Source of the DNA: Parahoeflea halophila
GTDB taxonomy: Bacteria > Pseudomonadota > Alphaproteobacteria > Rhizobiales > Rhizobiaceae
Length of the DNA stretch: 64,000 nt
Reading direction: 5' to 3'
Assembly (NCBI RefSeq): GCF_900220985.1
Contig: NZ_OCPC01000001.1
Coordinates: 1,032,836-1,096,835, forward strand
Shown: piece by piece, positions 44,293 through 52,369 of the stretch
Layout of the letters: the number at the start of each line of letters is the position of its first letter
Position numbering within the stretch: position 1 is the stretch's first letter
The notes under the pieces: generated by a model
Told to the model about the DNA's origin: nothing
Databases searched by the model: none
Seen by the model: only the letters and a program-made list of their open reading frames with translations
Translations under genes and position numbers: made by a program

Positions 44293-45366
44293 ATGAAGCC
44301 TGAAGTGCCGGTGCTCCCGCACACGCCCGGCACGGGTCAGGTCAGCACCCCGGTCTCCCGCCTTACCAGCCTCGGCTGGCAGCCCTTCTTCGCAAGCCAG
44401 ATCAGCATTGATGAGCTGACCGAAACACCGCCGGTCCGGGTCACCGAGGTTCACCGCAGCGGGCTTCGCGTGCTCGGATACGATGTCGACATGATGGTGC
44501 CTCCCCGCGCCGAGGCCACGGTCGGCGACTGGCTGCTGCTTGATCGCGCGCTTCCCAGTGCAAGCCGGCTGCTTGAACGCAAGAGCCTGATCAAGCGCCG
44601 CGCCGCCGGCCACGACCGGTCAGTCCAGCTCATTGCCGCCAATATCGACACCGCCTTCATCGTCACCTCCTGCAATCTGGACTTCAACGTCGCAAGGCTC
44701 GAGCGCTATGTGGCGCTTGCCTTTGATGCTGGCGTCACCCCGGTGATCCTGCTGACCAAGCCGGACCTGTGCGATGACCCTGCCCCCTTTGTCGTTGATG
44801 CCAAGGCCATTTCCGCCGATGTCGCGGTGCTGACGCTCAACGCCAAGAGCGACGAACCACGGTCGAAACTCGCACCCTGGTGCAAGCCCGGCCAGACCAT
44901 CGCCTTTCTCGGCTCTTCCGGTGTTGGGAAGTCGACTCTCACCAATTCACTGTCCGTCGGCGAAGTCGCCGCCACGCAAGCCATCCGCGAAGACGACGCC
45001 AAGGGCCGCCACACCACCTCGCACCGCCAGCTCCACATCCTGCCCAATGGCTGTGCCGTGCTCGACACGCCGGGCGTGCGCGAACTGCAGCTGACCGATG
45101 CCGAAGAAGGCGTGGCGGAGGTTTTCTCCGACCTTGACGAACTCTCACTCGAATGCCGTTTCAACGATTGCAAGCACATCAGCGAGCCCGGATGCGCGGT
45201 GCTGGCAGCACTCGAACGCGGCGACATCGACGCAGCACGGCTGGCGCGCTGGCGCAAGCTGGTGGCCGAAGACCAGCACAACACCGCAAGCCTTGCCCAG
45301 CGCCGTTCCAAAGACAAGGCGTTCGGCAAGATGGTCAGGCAGGCCAAGAAGCACAAATCGAGATAA
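44293..45366 (+). CDS. rsgA: Ribosome small-subunit-dependent GTPase RsgA
   Basis: Circularly permuted GTPase that acts late in 30S maturation. The 357-residue protein has the permuted order G4 (LLTKPDL near 153-159), G1 (GSSGVGKSTLTNSL near 213-226), G3 (DTPGVRELQLTD near 258-269) and a C-terminal zinc motif (CRFNDCKHISEPGCAV near 287-302). An OB fold precedes the GTPase. Single gene, convergent with clpP. Confidence 0.95.
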   Translation: MKPEVPVLPHTPGTGQVSTPVSRLTSLGWQPFFASQISIDELTETPPVRVTEVHRSGLRVLGYDVDMMVPPRAEATVGDWLLLDRALPSASRLLERKSLIKRRAAGHDRSVQLIAANIDTAFIVTSCNLDFNVARLERYVALAFDAGVTPVILLTKPDLCDDPAPFVVDAKAISADVAVLTLNAKSDEPRSKLAPWCKPGQTIAFLGSSGVGKSTLTNSLSVGEVAATQAIREDDAKGRHTTSHRQLHILPNGCAVLDTPGVRELQLTDAEEGVAEVFSDLDELSLECRFNDCKHISEPGCAVLAALERGDIDAARLARWRKLVAEDQHNTASLAQRRSKDKAFGKMVRQAKKHKSR

Positions 45367-45373
45367 TCAGACG

Positions 45374-45402
45374 AAAAACCCCGCCGGCTCGCACCGGCGG
45401 GG
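45374..45402. terminator. Bidirectional terminator between rsgA and clpP
   Basis: CCCCGCCGG (45379-45387) pairs with CCGGCGGGG (45394-45402) around a 6-base loop. On the minus strand TTTTT follows, giving a strong end for clpP; the plus side has only CTT. Confidence 0.8.
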
Positions 45403-45428
45403 CTTGAAAAGTCAGTCAGTGGACTCAG

Positions 45429-46007
45429 TCAGATCTCGGACTGGTTGGTGATGATCCGGCCCACCAGCCCGTACTCCTTGGCGTCCTCCGCAGGCAGCCA
45501 GTAGTCGCGGTCGATGTCCTTGGCGATCTTGTCTTCGCTCTGGCCGGTGGCCTTGGCGAAGATCTTGATCAGCCGCTTGTTCATCTTGATGATTTCGGCG
45601 GCCTGAATCTCGATGTCCGAAACCATGCCGCGGGTGCCGCCCGATGGCTGATGCAGCAGGAAGCGGGTGTTGGGCAGGCACAGACGCTGCTCCTTGGGCA
45701 CCGACACATAGATCAGCGCGCCGGCGGAGGCGACCCAGCCGGTACCGATGATCCAGACCTTGGGCTTGATGAAGCCGATCATGTCATGGATCGAATCGCC
45801 CGATTCGACATGGCCGCCCGGCGAATTGACGAAGATGCGGATATCGTCGTCGCTGGCTGCGGCAAGGGCCGCAAGCTGCGCGCAGACCTTGTGCGCCAGT
45901 TCCTGGGTGATCCCGCCATAGATGAAGATCGAGCGCGATTTGAACAGGTTTGCTTCGGCTTCCTTGCCCAGCGGCAGTTCAGTCGTCTTGTCTTCTTCGT
46001 CGCTCAT
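45429..46007 (-). CDS. clpP: ATP-dependent Clp protease proteolytic subunit (divergent paralogue)
   Basis: A 192-residue serine peptidase subunit that would assemble in a tetradecamer with a Clp ATPase. The triad is present: Ser in [11 protein letters not shown] near 90, His in LLHQPSGG near 115 and Asp in DIDRDYWL near 164. The sequence around the serine departs from the usual GQAASMGA, as does the N-terminus, so it is a divergent ClpP and not the main copy next to clpX. Start at 46007 gives the MSDEEDK N-terminus. Confidence 0.88.
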   Translation of the reverse strand: MSDEEDKTTELPLGKEAEANLFKSRSIFIYGGITQELAHKVCAQLAALAAASDDDIRIFVNSPGGHVESGDSIHDMIGFIKPKVWIIGTGWVASAGALIYVSVPKEQRLCLPNTRFLLHQPSGGTRGMVSDIEIQAAEIIKMNKRLIKIFAKATGQSEDKIAKDIDRDYWLPAEDAKEYGLVGRIITNQSEI

Positions 46008-46190
46008 GAAGCAGTCTCCGTGTGTTTGCATGTCTCGCAGATAGTACGAACCGGCGTGCGAAACAATGGCTGTAGGGCCAATCGGTTTCCAACATGCAAA
46101 CGGCGCCACAGAAAACTGCAGCGCCGTCTGGTTGTCGATTGGTGTTTGCAGGCCCGTAATCAGGTCTACAGCCGATCGGGCGAACGCCCG

Positions 46191-47657
46191 TCAGCCGCGG
46201 GCAACGGCCCTGTCGCCACCCTGCTCGGGCCGCGGGCGGCGGTCGCCGCTGCGCTTGCGGCGGCGCGGCTTGGCGGCTGCGGGCTGGTCGCCATTCTGGT
46301 TGGCGGCCGCTGCCGGCTGGTGCCGGTTGGAGCCGGGCCTCCCTGGCTGCTGGCCATGGCCGGGCTTGCGCCCCTGGCCGCCGGACTTGTTGGCCGACTG
46401 GCCCTGGCGCTGGCCTGGATTGCGGCCCTGGCCTTGCGGCTTGGCGCCCTGTGGCCGCGCCCCCTGGCGCGGACGTGCAGTGCGGTTGAGCGGAGCGAAG
46501 TCGCCATCGGGATCGGCCAATGCATCGACATAGGTGCCTTCCGGCGCCTTCTCGACCGGGATCTCGCTCTTGAGCATCTTTTCGATGTCGCGCAGCAGCG
46601 AGCGCTCGTCCGGCGCGCAGAATGTCACGGCCGTGCCTTCGGCGCCGGCGCGGGCGGTCCGGCCGATGCGGTGAACATAGACTTCCGGCACATTCGGCAG
46701 CTCGTAATTGACCACCAGGGTCACGCCCGGCACATCGATGCCGCGGGCGGCAATATCGGTGGCGATCAGCACCGGTACGGTGCCAGCGCGGAAACCGGCC
46801 AATGCCCGCTCGCGCTGACCCTGGGACTTGTTGCCATGGATGGCTGCTGCGGCAATGCCGTCAGCGTCAAGCCGCTTGACCGCCTTGTCGGCACCGCGCT
46901 TGGTGCGGGTGAACACGATCACGCGCTCGCCCTTGCGCTCTCGGATCAGGCCGGCAAGCGCACCCATCTTGTGCGCCGCCTGCATGTGCATGACCGAATG
47001 CTCGACGCGGTCGGCGGTCTTCTTGGCCGGGATCACCGACACTTCGACCGGGTCCTTCAGGTGGCGATCGGAAAGCTGGCGGATTTCCTTTGGCATCGTG
47101 GCCGAAAACAGCAGCGTCTGGCGCGTGTTCGGGGTCATCGCCAGCAGCCGCTTGATCACCGGCATGAAGCCGATATCCATCATCTGGTCGGCCTCGTCGA
47201 GCACCACAACCTCGATCTCGTTGAGCGAGACAGCGCGCTGTTCGATCAGGTCCATCAACCGGCCCGGCGTAGCGACGAGGATATCGACGCCGGAGGCCAG
47301 CGCCTTGATCTGCGGACGGATCGACACACCACCGACAACGATGGTGGATGTCAGATGCAGCCGGCGGCCGTAATCGCGGACGCTCTTGGCGATCTGGGCG
47401 GAGAGTTCGCGCGTCGGCGACAGGATCAGCGCCCGCACCTTCTTCGGCGCGGCCTTCTTGCCGGGTGCCAGGCGGTGCAGGATCGGCAGCGAAAAGGCTG
47501 CGGTCTTGCCGGTACCGGTCTGGGCCAGGCCGATGACGTCGCGGCCTTCGATCACCGGCGGGATCGCCTGAACCTGGATCGGTGTCGGCGTCGTCAGGTG
47601 CAGACCGTCAAGCGTGTCGAGCAGGGCCTTTGAGAGGCCGAGTTGGGAAAACAACAT
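46191..47657 (-). CDS. rhlE: DEAD-box RNA helicase (RhlE type)
   Basis: ATP-dependent RNA helicase of 488 residues. The Q motif and TPIQVQAIP lie at about 22-34, Walker A AQTGTGKTAAF near 45-55, DEAD at VVLDEADQMMD near 150-160, SAT at LLFSATMP near 184-191 and the C-terminal HRIGRTARAGAEG near 331-343. The last 110 residues are a basic, Gly/Pro/Gln/Arg-rich tail for RNA binding. Start at 47657 fits the family. Role probably in RNA decay or ribosome assembly at low temperature. Confidence 0.94.
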   Translation of the reverse strand: MLFSQLGLSKALLDTLDGLHLTTPTPIQVQAIPPVIEGRDVIGLAQTGTGKTAAFSLPILHRLAPGKKAAPKKVRALILSPTRELSAQIAKSVRDYGRRLHLTSTIVVGGVSIRPQIKALASGVDILVATPGRLMDLIEQRAVSLNEIEVVVLDEADQMMDIGFMPVIKRLLAMTPNTRQTLLFSATMPKEIRQLSDRHLKDPVEVSVIPAKKTADRVEHSVMHMQAAHKMGALAGLIRERKGERVIVFTRTKRGADKAVKRLDADGIAAAAIHGNKSQGQRERALAGFRAGTVPVLIATDIAARGIDVPGVTLVVNYELPNVPEVYVHRIGRTARAGAEGTAVTFCAPDERSLLRDIEKMLKSEIPVEKAPEGTYVDALADPDGDFAPLNRTARPRQGARPQGAKPQGQGRNPGQRQGQSANKSGGQGRKPGHGQQPGRPGSNRHQPAAAANQNGDQPAAAKPRRRKRSGDRRPRPEQGGDRAVARG

Positions 47658-47898
47658 GGAATAACTTTCAAGATTCTGGGCATACATCGGGGCGCACGCT
47701 GTGCGTCGCCAGTCGCGGACCATGCCCTGTCACAAAGGATCCTCCGGCTACGGCAACGCCGCAAACGGTGGAGTTCGGGTTGGGCGCATCGCCGCTGGCC
47801 GATGCGAAAATTTCGAGGTGGATCTCAGGGGAAGTCAGAACACACTCATCACGAGGGAGGCGTGCAGCGGCCGATTGGGCCCCTATCCAGTTGCGCCC

Positions 47899-47927
47899 CT
47901 TAGGCCTGACAAATGCGGCCATGTCAA
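47899..47927 (-). promoter_or_regulatory. Candidate rhlE promoter with a long 5' leader
   Basis: On the minus strand TTGACA (47927-47922) and CCTAAG (47904-47899) are 17 bases apart. The transcript would carry about 235 untranslated bases before rhlE, as expected of cold-regulated helicase genes. The remaining intergenic sequence 47658-47898 holds no recognised gene. Confidence 0.4.
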
Positions 47928-47967
47928 GGCGTGCGGGCCGCATTCCGCCGCCGCGCAGCAGACAGGC

Positions 47968-48906
47968 TTAACGGCTGACGCCCTTTTCACCCTCCAGCGC
48001 CACATTGGCAGCAACACTGCGAATTGACCTGCCCGGCGTCAGCGCAATGGCGGAAACAACGATCGCGCAGGCGACCCATTGAGTCAGGCCAACCGGTTCG
48101 GCAAAGGCAAACCAGCCCACCAGGAACATCGTCGGCAGCTCGAAACTGCCGGCAATCGCCGTTCGCGCGGTGCCGATCACGGGGGCTGCCACCGTAAAGA
48201 GCAATTGCGGCACCAGGGCCGAGCCGAAAGCAATGCCCATCACCAGCCACCAGCCTGAAGCGGTGAATGGAACCAGTCCCGCGAGAGGCGTCGCCGCCAT
48301 CAGCGGCAGCAGCCCGATCACCGAACCCAGGCTGGCACTGGCAATCCGCAGCACCGGGCTTAGCACCGAAAGCTTGTGAACCAGCACATTGATGCCAAAA
48401 GCGAAACCCAATGGCGCCGCCAGCGACAGCACCAGTGCAGGCACTTGCTGGGCAGAAATCACGTCCGGGGACGTTGCCAGAAGCGCCGCGACGACAACCA
48501 TCAGCGAAGCCAGGATGGCGCGCCGCTGCGGGACGTCGCCGAACATCAGCCAGGCGATCACCAGGGTGAAGACCGGATAGGTCATGTAGAGCACGCCAGC
48601 CGTGGAGACCGGGGCGACTTCCACCGCTCGCACATATCCGACCCAGCCGAGCCCCATGGCCATGCCGGCGGCCAAGCCCCACAGAAGAGGGTTCCGTTGG
48701 TTCCGCCCCCGCCAGACGAACGGCAACAACACGATGGCCGCGAAAGCGTAGCGGTAAAAGGCTATCGCGTGTGGCGCCATGCCCTCCGCCGTCAATGACC
48801 GGGCAAAATAGGGCACCAGACCGAAACCCACTGAAGCGGCCACCACCGCAAGTGTCGCAAGACCGGTCCCGAACAGTTGTGGGTGATTGGAATGTTCGAT
48901 GTTCAT
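47968..48906 (-). CDS. EamA/DMT-superfamily transporter
   Basis: A 312-residue membrane protein with about ten hydrophobic helices in two EamA repeats (roughly 13-145 and 160-295); MTYPVFTLVIAW near 108-119 and VLVHKLSVLSPVLRIASASLG in the middle are typical. DMT exporters carry amino acids, metabolites or drugs; substrate unknown. It is divergent from the cobalamin riboswitch. Confidence 0.9.
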   Translation of the reverse strand: MNIEHSNHPQLFGTGLATLAVVAASVGFGLVPYFARSLTAEGMAPHAIAFYRYAFAAIVLLPFVWRGRNQRNPLLWGLAAGMAMGLGWVGYVRAVEVAPVSTAGVLYMTYPVFTLVIAWLMFGDVPQRRAILASLMVVVAALLATSPDVISAQQVPALVLSLAAPLGFAFGINVLVHKLSVLSPVLRIASASLGSVIGLLPLMAATPLAGLVPFTASGWWLVMGIAFGSALVPQLLFTVAAPVIGTARTAIAGSFELPTMFLVGWFAFAEPVGLTQWVACAIVVSAIALTPGRSIRSVAANVALEGEKGVSR

Positions 48907-49040
48907 GCCGGGTCAGTAACAGCGGGTACCGGCACGAGCAATCCGTGGTGTCCAGGCAGGGTGCGCAAAATTCTGCAGCGGCGCGCGTGCGCCAGACCCC
49001 ATTTCAGATTGCCATCAGAGCGGCGCCGAAATACGCTTGA

Positions 49041-49225
49041 GTCGTTCGGGTTCCATGAAGGCCAAGCCTTCGGGATGAAAAGGGAACACGGTAGGGACGA
49101 CCCAAAAACGGGCCCGATCCGTGGCTGCCCTCGCAACTGTGAGCGTGAGCCGCATCCGAAATGCCACTGGGAGACCCCGGGAAGGCGGATGACGGCAACA
49201 AAGCGCGAGCCAGGAGACCTGCCCG
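49041..49225 (+). promoter_or_regulatory. Cobalamin (AdoCbl) riboswitch
   Basis: Recognised by the ordered conserved blocks: GGTTCC (49049-49054), GATGAAAAGGGAACACGGT (49074-49092), GCTGCCCTCGCAACTGTGAGC (around 49124-49144), GCCACTGGGAGACC (49163-49176) with GGGAAGGC after it, and the B12 box GAGCCAGGAGACCTGCC (49207-49223). Binding adenosylcobalamin would shut off the CbiM-like gene at 49296, probably at translation since no terminator lies between. Exact ends are approximate. Confidence 0.95.
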
Positions 49226-49295
49226 GACTTCGGGGAAGCCAAAATCAGCTTCCGAATTCAATCTGTCGCACGAAGGGTGCGGGAAGGATTACAAC

Positions 49296-49979
49296 ATGCA
49301 TATCGAACCTGGCGTCGTTGACGGCGCAAAACTTGTCCTGAGCTACGCGACCGCAGCCGCTGCCGGTGGTCTGCTTCTGAAAATGTCCTGGGACACGATC
49401 CGCAAGGATGGCGGCGTTGCAGCGCTCGGCATCCGCTCGGTGATCACCACGTTGCTCGTGTTCTCGTTCTTCGAAATCCTGCCGCACCATCCGGTTGGCG
49501 TCTCCGAAGTCCATTTCATTCTCGGCTCGACGCTCTATCTGCTGTTCGGCGGCGGTGCGGCGGCCATCGGGCTGGCGCTGGGGCTCTTGGCGCAGGGCGT
49601 TCTCTTCGCCCCCTTCGACCTGCCGCAATACGGCATGAACGTCACCACGCTGCTGGTTCCGCTCTACGCCATGTCGCTGATTGCCAGGCGCCTCATCCCG
49701 GAAGGCACCGCCTACAAGGACGTCTCCTACAAGCAGGCGCTGGCGCTTTCGACCAGCTACCAGGGCGGCATCGTCATGTGGGTGGGCTTCTGGGCGCTTT
49801 ACGGCCACGGCTTCGGGGCAGAAAATCTCTCGCAGATCGCAGCCTTTGGTGCGGCTTACATGCTGGTCATCATCATCGAACCGATCGCCGACCTGGGTGT
49901 TCTGGCACTGGCCAAGTCCATTTCCGGCCTCAAGGACAACCCGGTTGTGACCGGACGGCTGCACGGCCACGCGGCCTGA
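49296..49979 (+). CDS. CbiM-like cobalt/energy-coupling transporter substrate subunit
   Basis: A 227-residue protein with about six or seven hydrophobic segments. It begins MHIEPG, like the MHI start of CbiM whose N-terminal histidine coordinates Co2+, and carries LGSTLYLLFGGGAAAIGLALGLLAQGVLF, matching the CbiM/NikM family. The start at 49296 has GGAAGGA upstream and lies 70 bases after the B12 box. No CbiN, CbiQ or CbiO genes follow in the window, so it may act alone or with components elsewhere. Cobalt uptake is inferred from family and riboswitch. Confidence 0.85.
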   Translation: MHIEPGVVDGAKLVLSYATAAAAGGLLLKMSWDTIRKDGGVAALGIRSVITTLLVFSFFEILPHHPVGVSEVHFILGSTLYLLFGGGAAAIGLALGLLAQGVLFAPFDLPQYGMNVTTLLVPLYAMSLIARRLIPEGTAYKDVSYKQALALSTSYQGGIVMWVGFWALYGHGFGAENLSQIAAFGAAYMLVIIIEPIADLGVLALAKSISGLKDNPVVTGRLHGHAA

Positions 49980-50001
49980 TCAGCCCCAATCGCTTCGACG
50001 A

Positions 50002-50029
50002 GCCGCGCGGACACCCGCGCGGCTTTTTT
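50002..50029 (+). terminator. Rho-independent terminator after the CbiM-like gene
   Basis: GCCGCGCGG (50002-50010) and CCGCGCGGC (50015-50023) form a perfect 9-base stem with an ACAC loop, followed directly by TTTTTT. It ends the transcript 23 bases after the stop, so the CbiM-like gene is monocistronic. Confidence 0.93.
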
Positions 50030-50129
50030 GTGCCGCCGGCAGGGTTTCCAAATCAGATGCAAATCGATCTGGAGAATCACGCTGTTTGCGCCTAGCCTGC
50101 CGGGCAGGAACTCAGACAGGAACCAATCC

Positions 50130-51104
50130 ATGAACATCGACATGATCCGCGCGGCACAGGAGCGGCTGGATGGCCATGCCCGGCGCACACCGCTGCTCAA
50201 CTCGCCGTTTCTCGACGAGATCGCCGGGCGGCGGCTCTGGATCAAGCCCGAGTGCCTGCAGCATACCGGCAGCTTCAAGTTCCGCGGCGGCTGGTCGGCA
50301 CTCTCGGCCATGGAACCGGAGGCACGCGAGCGCGGTGTCATCGCCTTCTCCAGCGGCAACCACGGGCAGGGCGTGGCGCTGGCGGCTGCCCGGCACGGTG
50401 CGCCGGTGGTCATCGTCATGCCCTCAGATGCCCCGAAACTGAAAATCGACAACACTCGTGCACTGGGCGCGGAAGTGGTGCTCTACGACCGTGCGAACGA
50501 GGACCGTGACGCAATCGCCGCACAACTCTCGGCCGAGCGCGGCCTGACGCTGATCAAGCCCTTTGACGAGCCCCAGGTCATTGCCGGCCAGGGCACCTGC
50601 GGACTGGAAATCGCCGAACAGGCCAAGGCCGAAGGCATCGATAAAGCCGATGTGCTGGTCTGTTGCGGCGGCGGCGGCTTTGCATCCGGCATGGCACTGG
50701 CGCTGGAAGCCGATGCCCCGGGCCTGCGGGTGCGCCCGGTGGAGCCAGAGGGCTTTGACGACATGGCCCGCAGCCTGGCCTCCGGCGTGATCGAAAGCAA
50801 CAGCCGCCGCGCCGGTTCGCTCTGCGACGCCATCATCACCCCGCAGCCGGGAGACCTGACCTTCCCGATCCTGTATCAGCTTGCCGGCCCGGGAATTGTC
50901 GTCACCGAGGACGAGGCGCTTCGCGCCATGGCGCTTGCCTTTTCCAGGCTAAAGCTTGTCGCGGAACCCGGCGGCGCCGTAGCCTTGGCCGCCGCACTGT
51001 TTCATGGCAGCGACATCGAAGGCGAGGATGTGATCGCCACCATCTCCGGCGGCAATGTCGATGCGGAGGTGTTCCGCATGGCACTGGAACGCTTCGGCGC
51101 ATAA
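50130..51104 (+). CDS. Threonine/serine dehydratase-like PLP enzyme
   Basis: A 324-residue fold-type II PLP enzyme. The Schiff-base lysine is in HTGSFKFRGG near 46-55, the substrate loop SSGNHGQG near 74-81 and the phosphate-binding VCCGGGGFASGMALA near 173-187. There is no C-terminal ACT domain, so it is the short, catabolic or serine-racemase-like type. It could deaminate threonine/serine or act on hydroxyaspartate. The ATG at 50130 gives the usual start; AGGAAcc precedes it. Confidence 0.9.
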   Translation: MNIDMIRAAQERLDGHARRTPLLNSPFLDEIAGRRLWIKPECLQHTGSFKFRGGWSALSAMEPEARERGVIAFSSGNHGQGVALAAARHGAPVVIVMPSDAPKLKIDNTRALGAEVVLYDRANEDRDAIAAQLSAERGLTLIKPFDEPQVIAGQGTCGLEIAEQAKAEGIDKADVLVCCGGGGFASGMALALEADAPGLRVRPVEPEGFDDMARSLASGVIESNSRRAGSLCDAIITPQPGDLTFPILYQLAGPGIVVTEDEALRAMALAFSRLKLVAEPGGAVALAAALFHGSDIEGEDVIATISGGNVDAEVFRMALERFGA

Positions 51105-51107
51105 GCT

Positions 51108-52007
51108 TCAGCTGAGCACCACCCCCTCGTCCTTGGCCTTGTGGCCGGGCTCGACATGAATGATCACCTGCACCCCCGCCACGGCCTGTTTCAGCGCCGA
51201 TTCGAGCCGGTCGCAGATGTCGTGCGATTGTTCCACCGTCATGCTGCCATCGACGACCAGATGAAACTCGACGAAGGACACACGGCCCGCCATCCGGGTG
51301 CGGATATCATGCGCCTCGATGGCGCCGTCCGCCTCAGCCTTGATGATGTCGTGAATGCGTTGTTCATCGCCCGGATCGATGGCCCGGTCCATCAATCCGC
51401 CAATGGATGATGAAATCACCTTCGAGCCTTGCCACAGCACATTGCACGCGACAATCAGCGCCAGCAGCGGATCGAGCCGCGGCTGATCGAGTGCCAGCGC
51501 CAGGCCGAGCCCGGCAATCACCCCGACCGAGGTGACCACATCCGACAGGATGTGATGGCCGTCGGCCTGCAACGCCGGCGACCGGTGCCGGCGGCCAAAG
51601 CGCAGCAACACCGCAGCCCAGACGCCGTTGAGCACGGCGGCTGCGGCGTTGACAGCAAGACCGAGACCGGGCGCCTCGATCCGTTTGGGCGCCAGCAACC
51701 CGCCAATGGCCTCGTTGACGATCAGCAATGCGGCGACGACGATCAGCACGCCCTCAAGCACGGCCGAGAAATACTCGGCCTTGTGGTGCCCATAGGGATG
51801 GCCGAGATCAGCCGGTTTCTGCGCATAGCCGATGGCGACAAAGGCCGCCAGCGCGGCAATCACGTTGACGATGGATTCAAGCGCATCCGAGTAGAGCGCG
51901 ATCGAGCCGGTTACGTACCAGGCGACAAATTTCAGCCCCATCACCCCGAACGCCAGCGGGATCGACCAGAAGGCCAGCCGGCGGATGGTCCTTGAGGCAT
52001 GAGGCAT
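51108..52007 (-). CDS. Cation diffusion facilitator (CDF) metal exporter
   Basis: A 299-residue inner membrane antiporter for divalent cations. Six helices are visible; helix 2 has YSDALESIVNV (site-A Asp) and helix 5 HHILSDVVTS (HxxxD), preceded by the cytosolic GHPYGHHKAEYFSAVLEG. The C-terminal 90 residues form the cytosolic dimerisation domain (HDIRTRMAGRVSFVEFHLVVDG). Zn, Fe, Mn or Co are possible substrates. Last gene of a run with the cytochrome and trpE(G). Confidence 0.93.
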   Translation of the reverse strand: MPHASRTIRRLAFWSIPLAFGVMGLKFVAWYVTGSIALYSDALESIVNVIAALAAFVAIGYAQKPADLGHPYGHHKAEYFSAVLEGVLIVVAALLIVNEAIGGLLAPKRIEAPGLGLAVNAAAAVLNGVWAAVLLRFGRRHRSPALQADGHHILSDVVTSVGVIAGLGLALALDQPRLDPLLALIVACNVLWQGSKVISSSIGGLMDRAIDPGDEQRIHDIIKAEADGAIEAHDIRTRMAGRVSFVEFHLVVDGSMTVEQSHDICDRLESALKQAVAGVQVIIHVEPGHKAKDEGVVLS

Positions 52008-52012
52008 GACGG

Positions 52013-52369
52013 CTAACCCTGAAGGGACGCGATATAGGCGATGATGGCATCAGCCTGGTCCGGTGTGGCGATGAATTCCGGCATCTCGGGATGACCGCTG
52101 TAGATCCGGCCATCGGAGAATGCCTCTTCCAGCGCATCCATGGGAAAGCGCTCCGACAGCCTGCGAAACGCCGGCGCTGCCTGATGCGGACTGGCATCGG
52201 CCGGCCCCACCGCGTGGCAGTTGCCGCAATTGATCTCGACCAGTTCCTGCCCCGCCCTGAGTTCATCGACAGGTTGCGCCAGTGCCGAACCGGCGGCGAC
52301 CAATTGCGTGAGGACCGCAAGCATGAAAGCTGCAGCAACGCCTGCGCTCCTCACATGGCGTCGCATCAC
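52013..52369 (-). CDS. Small secreted c-type cytochrome
   Basis: A 118-residue protein with a signal peptide (about 1-31, ending SALAQ), one haem motif CGNCH near 52-56 and a Met-ligand candidate in HPEMPEF near 95-101. It is a periplasmic electron carrier of the class I type with unknown partner. It overlaps the end of trpE(G) by four bases on the same strand, an unexpected coupling with tryptophan synthesis. Confidence 0.9.
   Translation of the reverse strand: MMRRHVRSAGVAAAFMLAVLTQLVAAGSALAQPVDELRAGQELVEINCGNCHAVGPADASPHQAAPAFRRLSERFPMDALEEAFSDGRIYSGHPEMPEFIATPDQADAIIAYIASLQG

Noticed and set aside
45651-47633. A 660-codon open frame on the plus strand
   Set aside because: Antisense to clpP and rhlE; low-complexity content mirrors the helicase tail.
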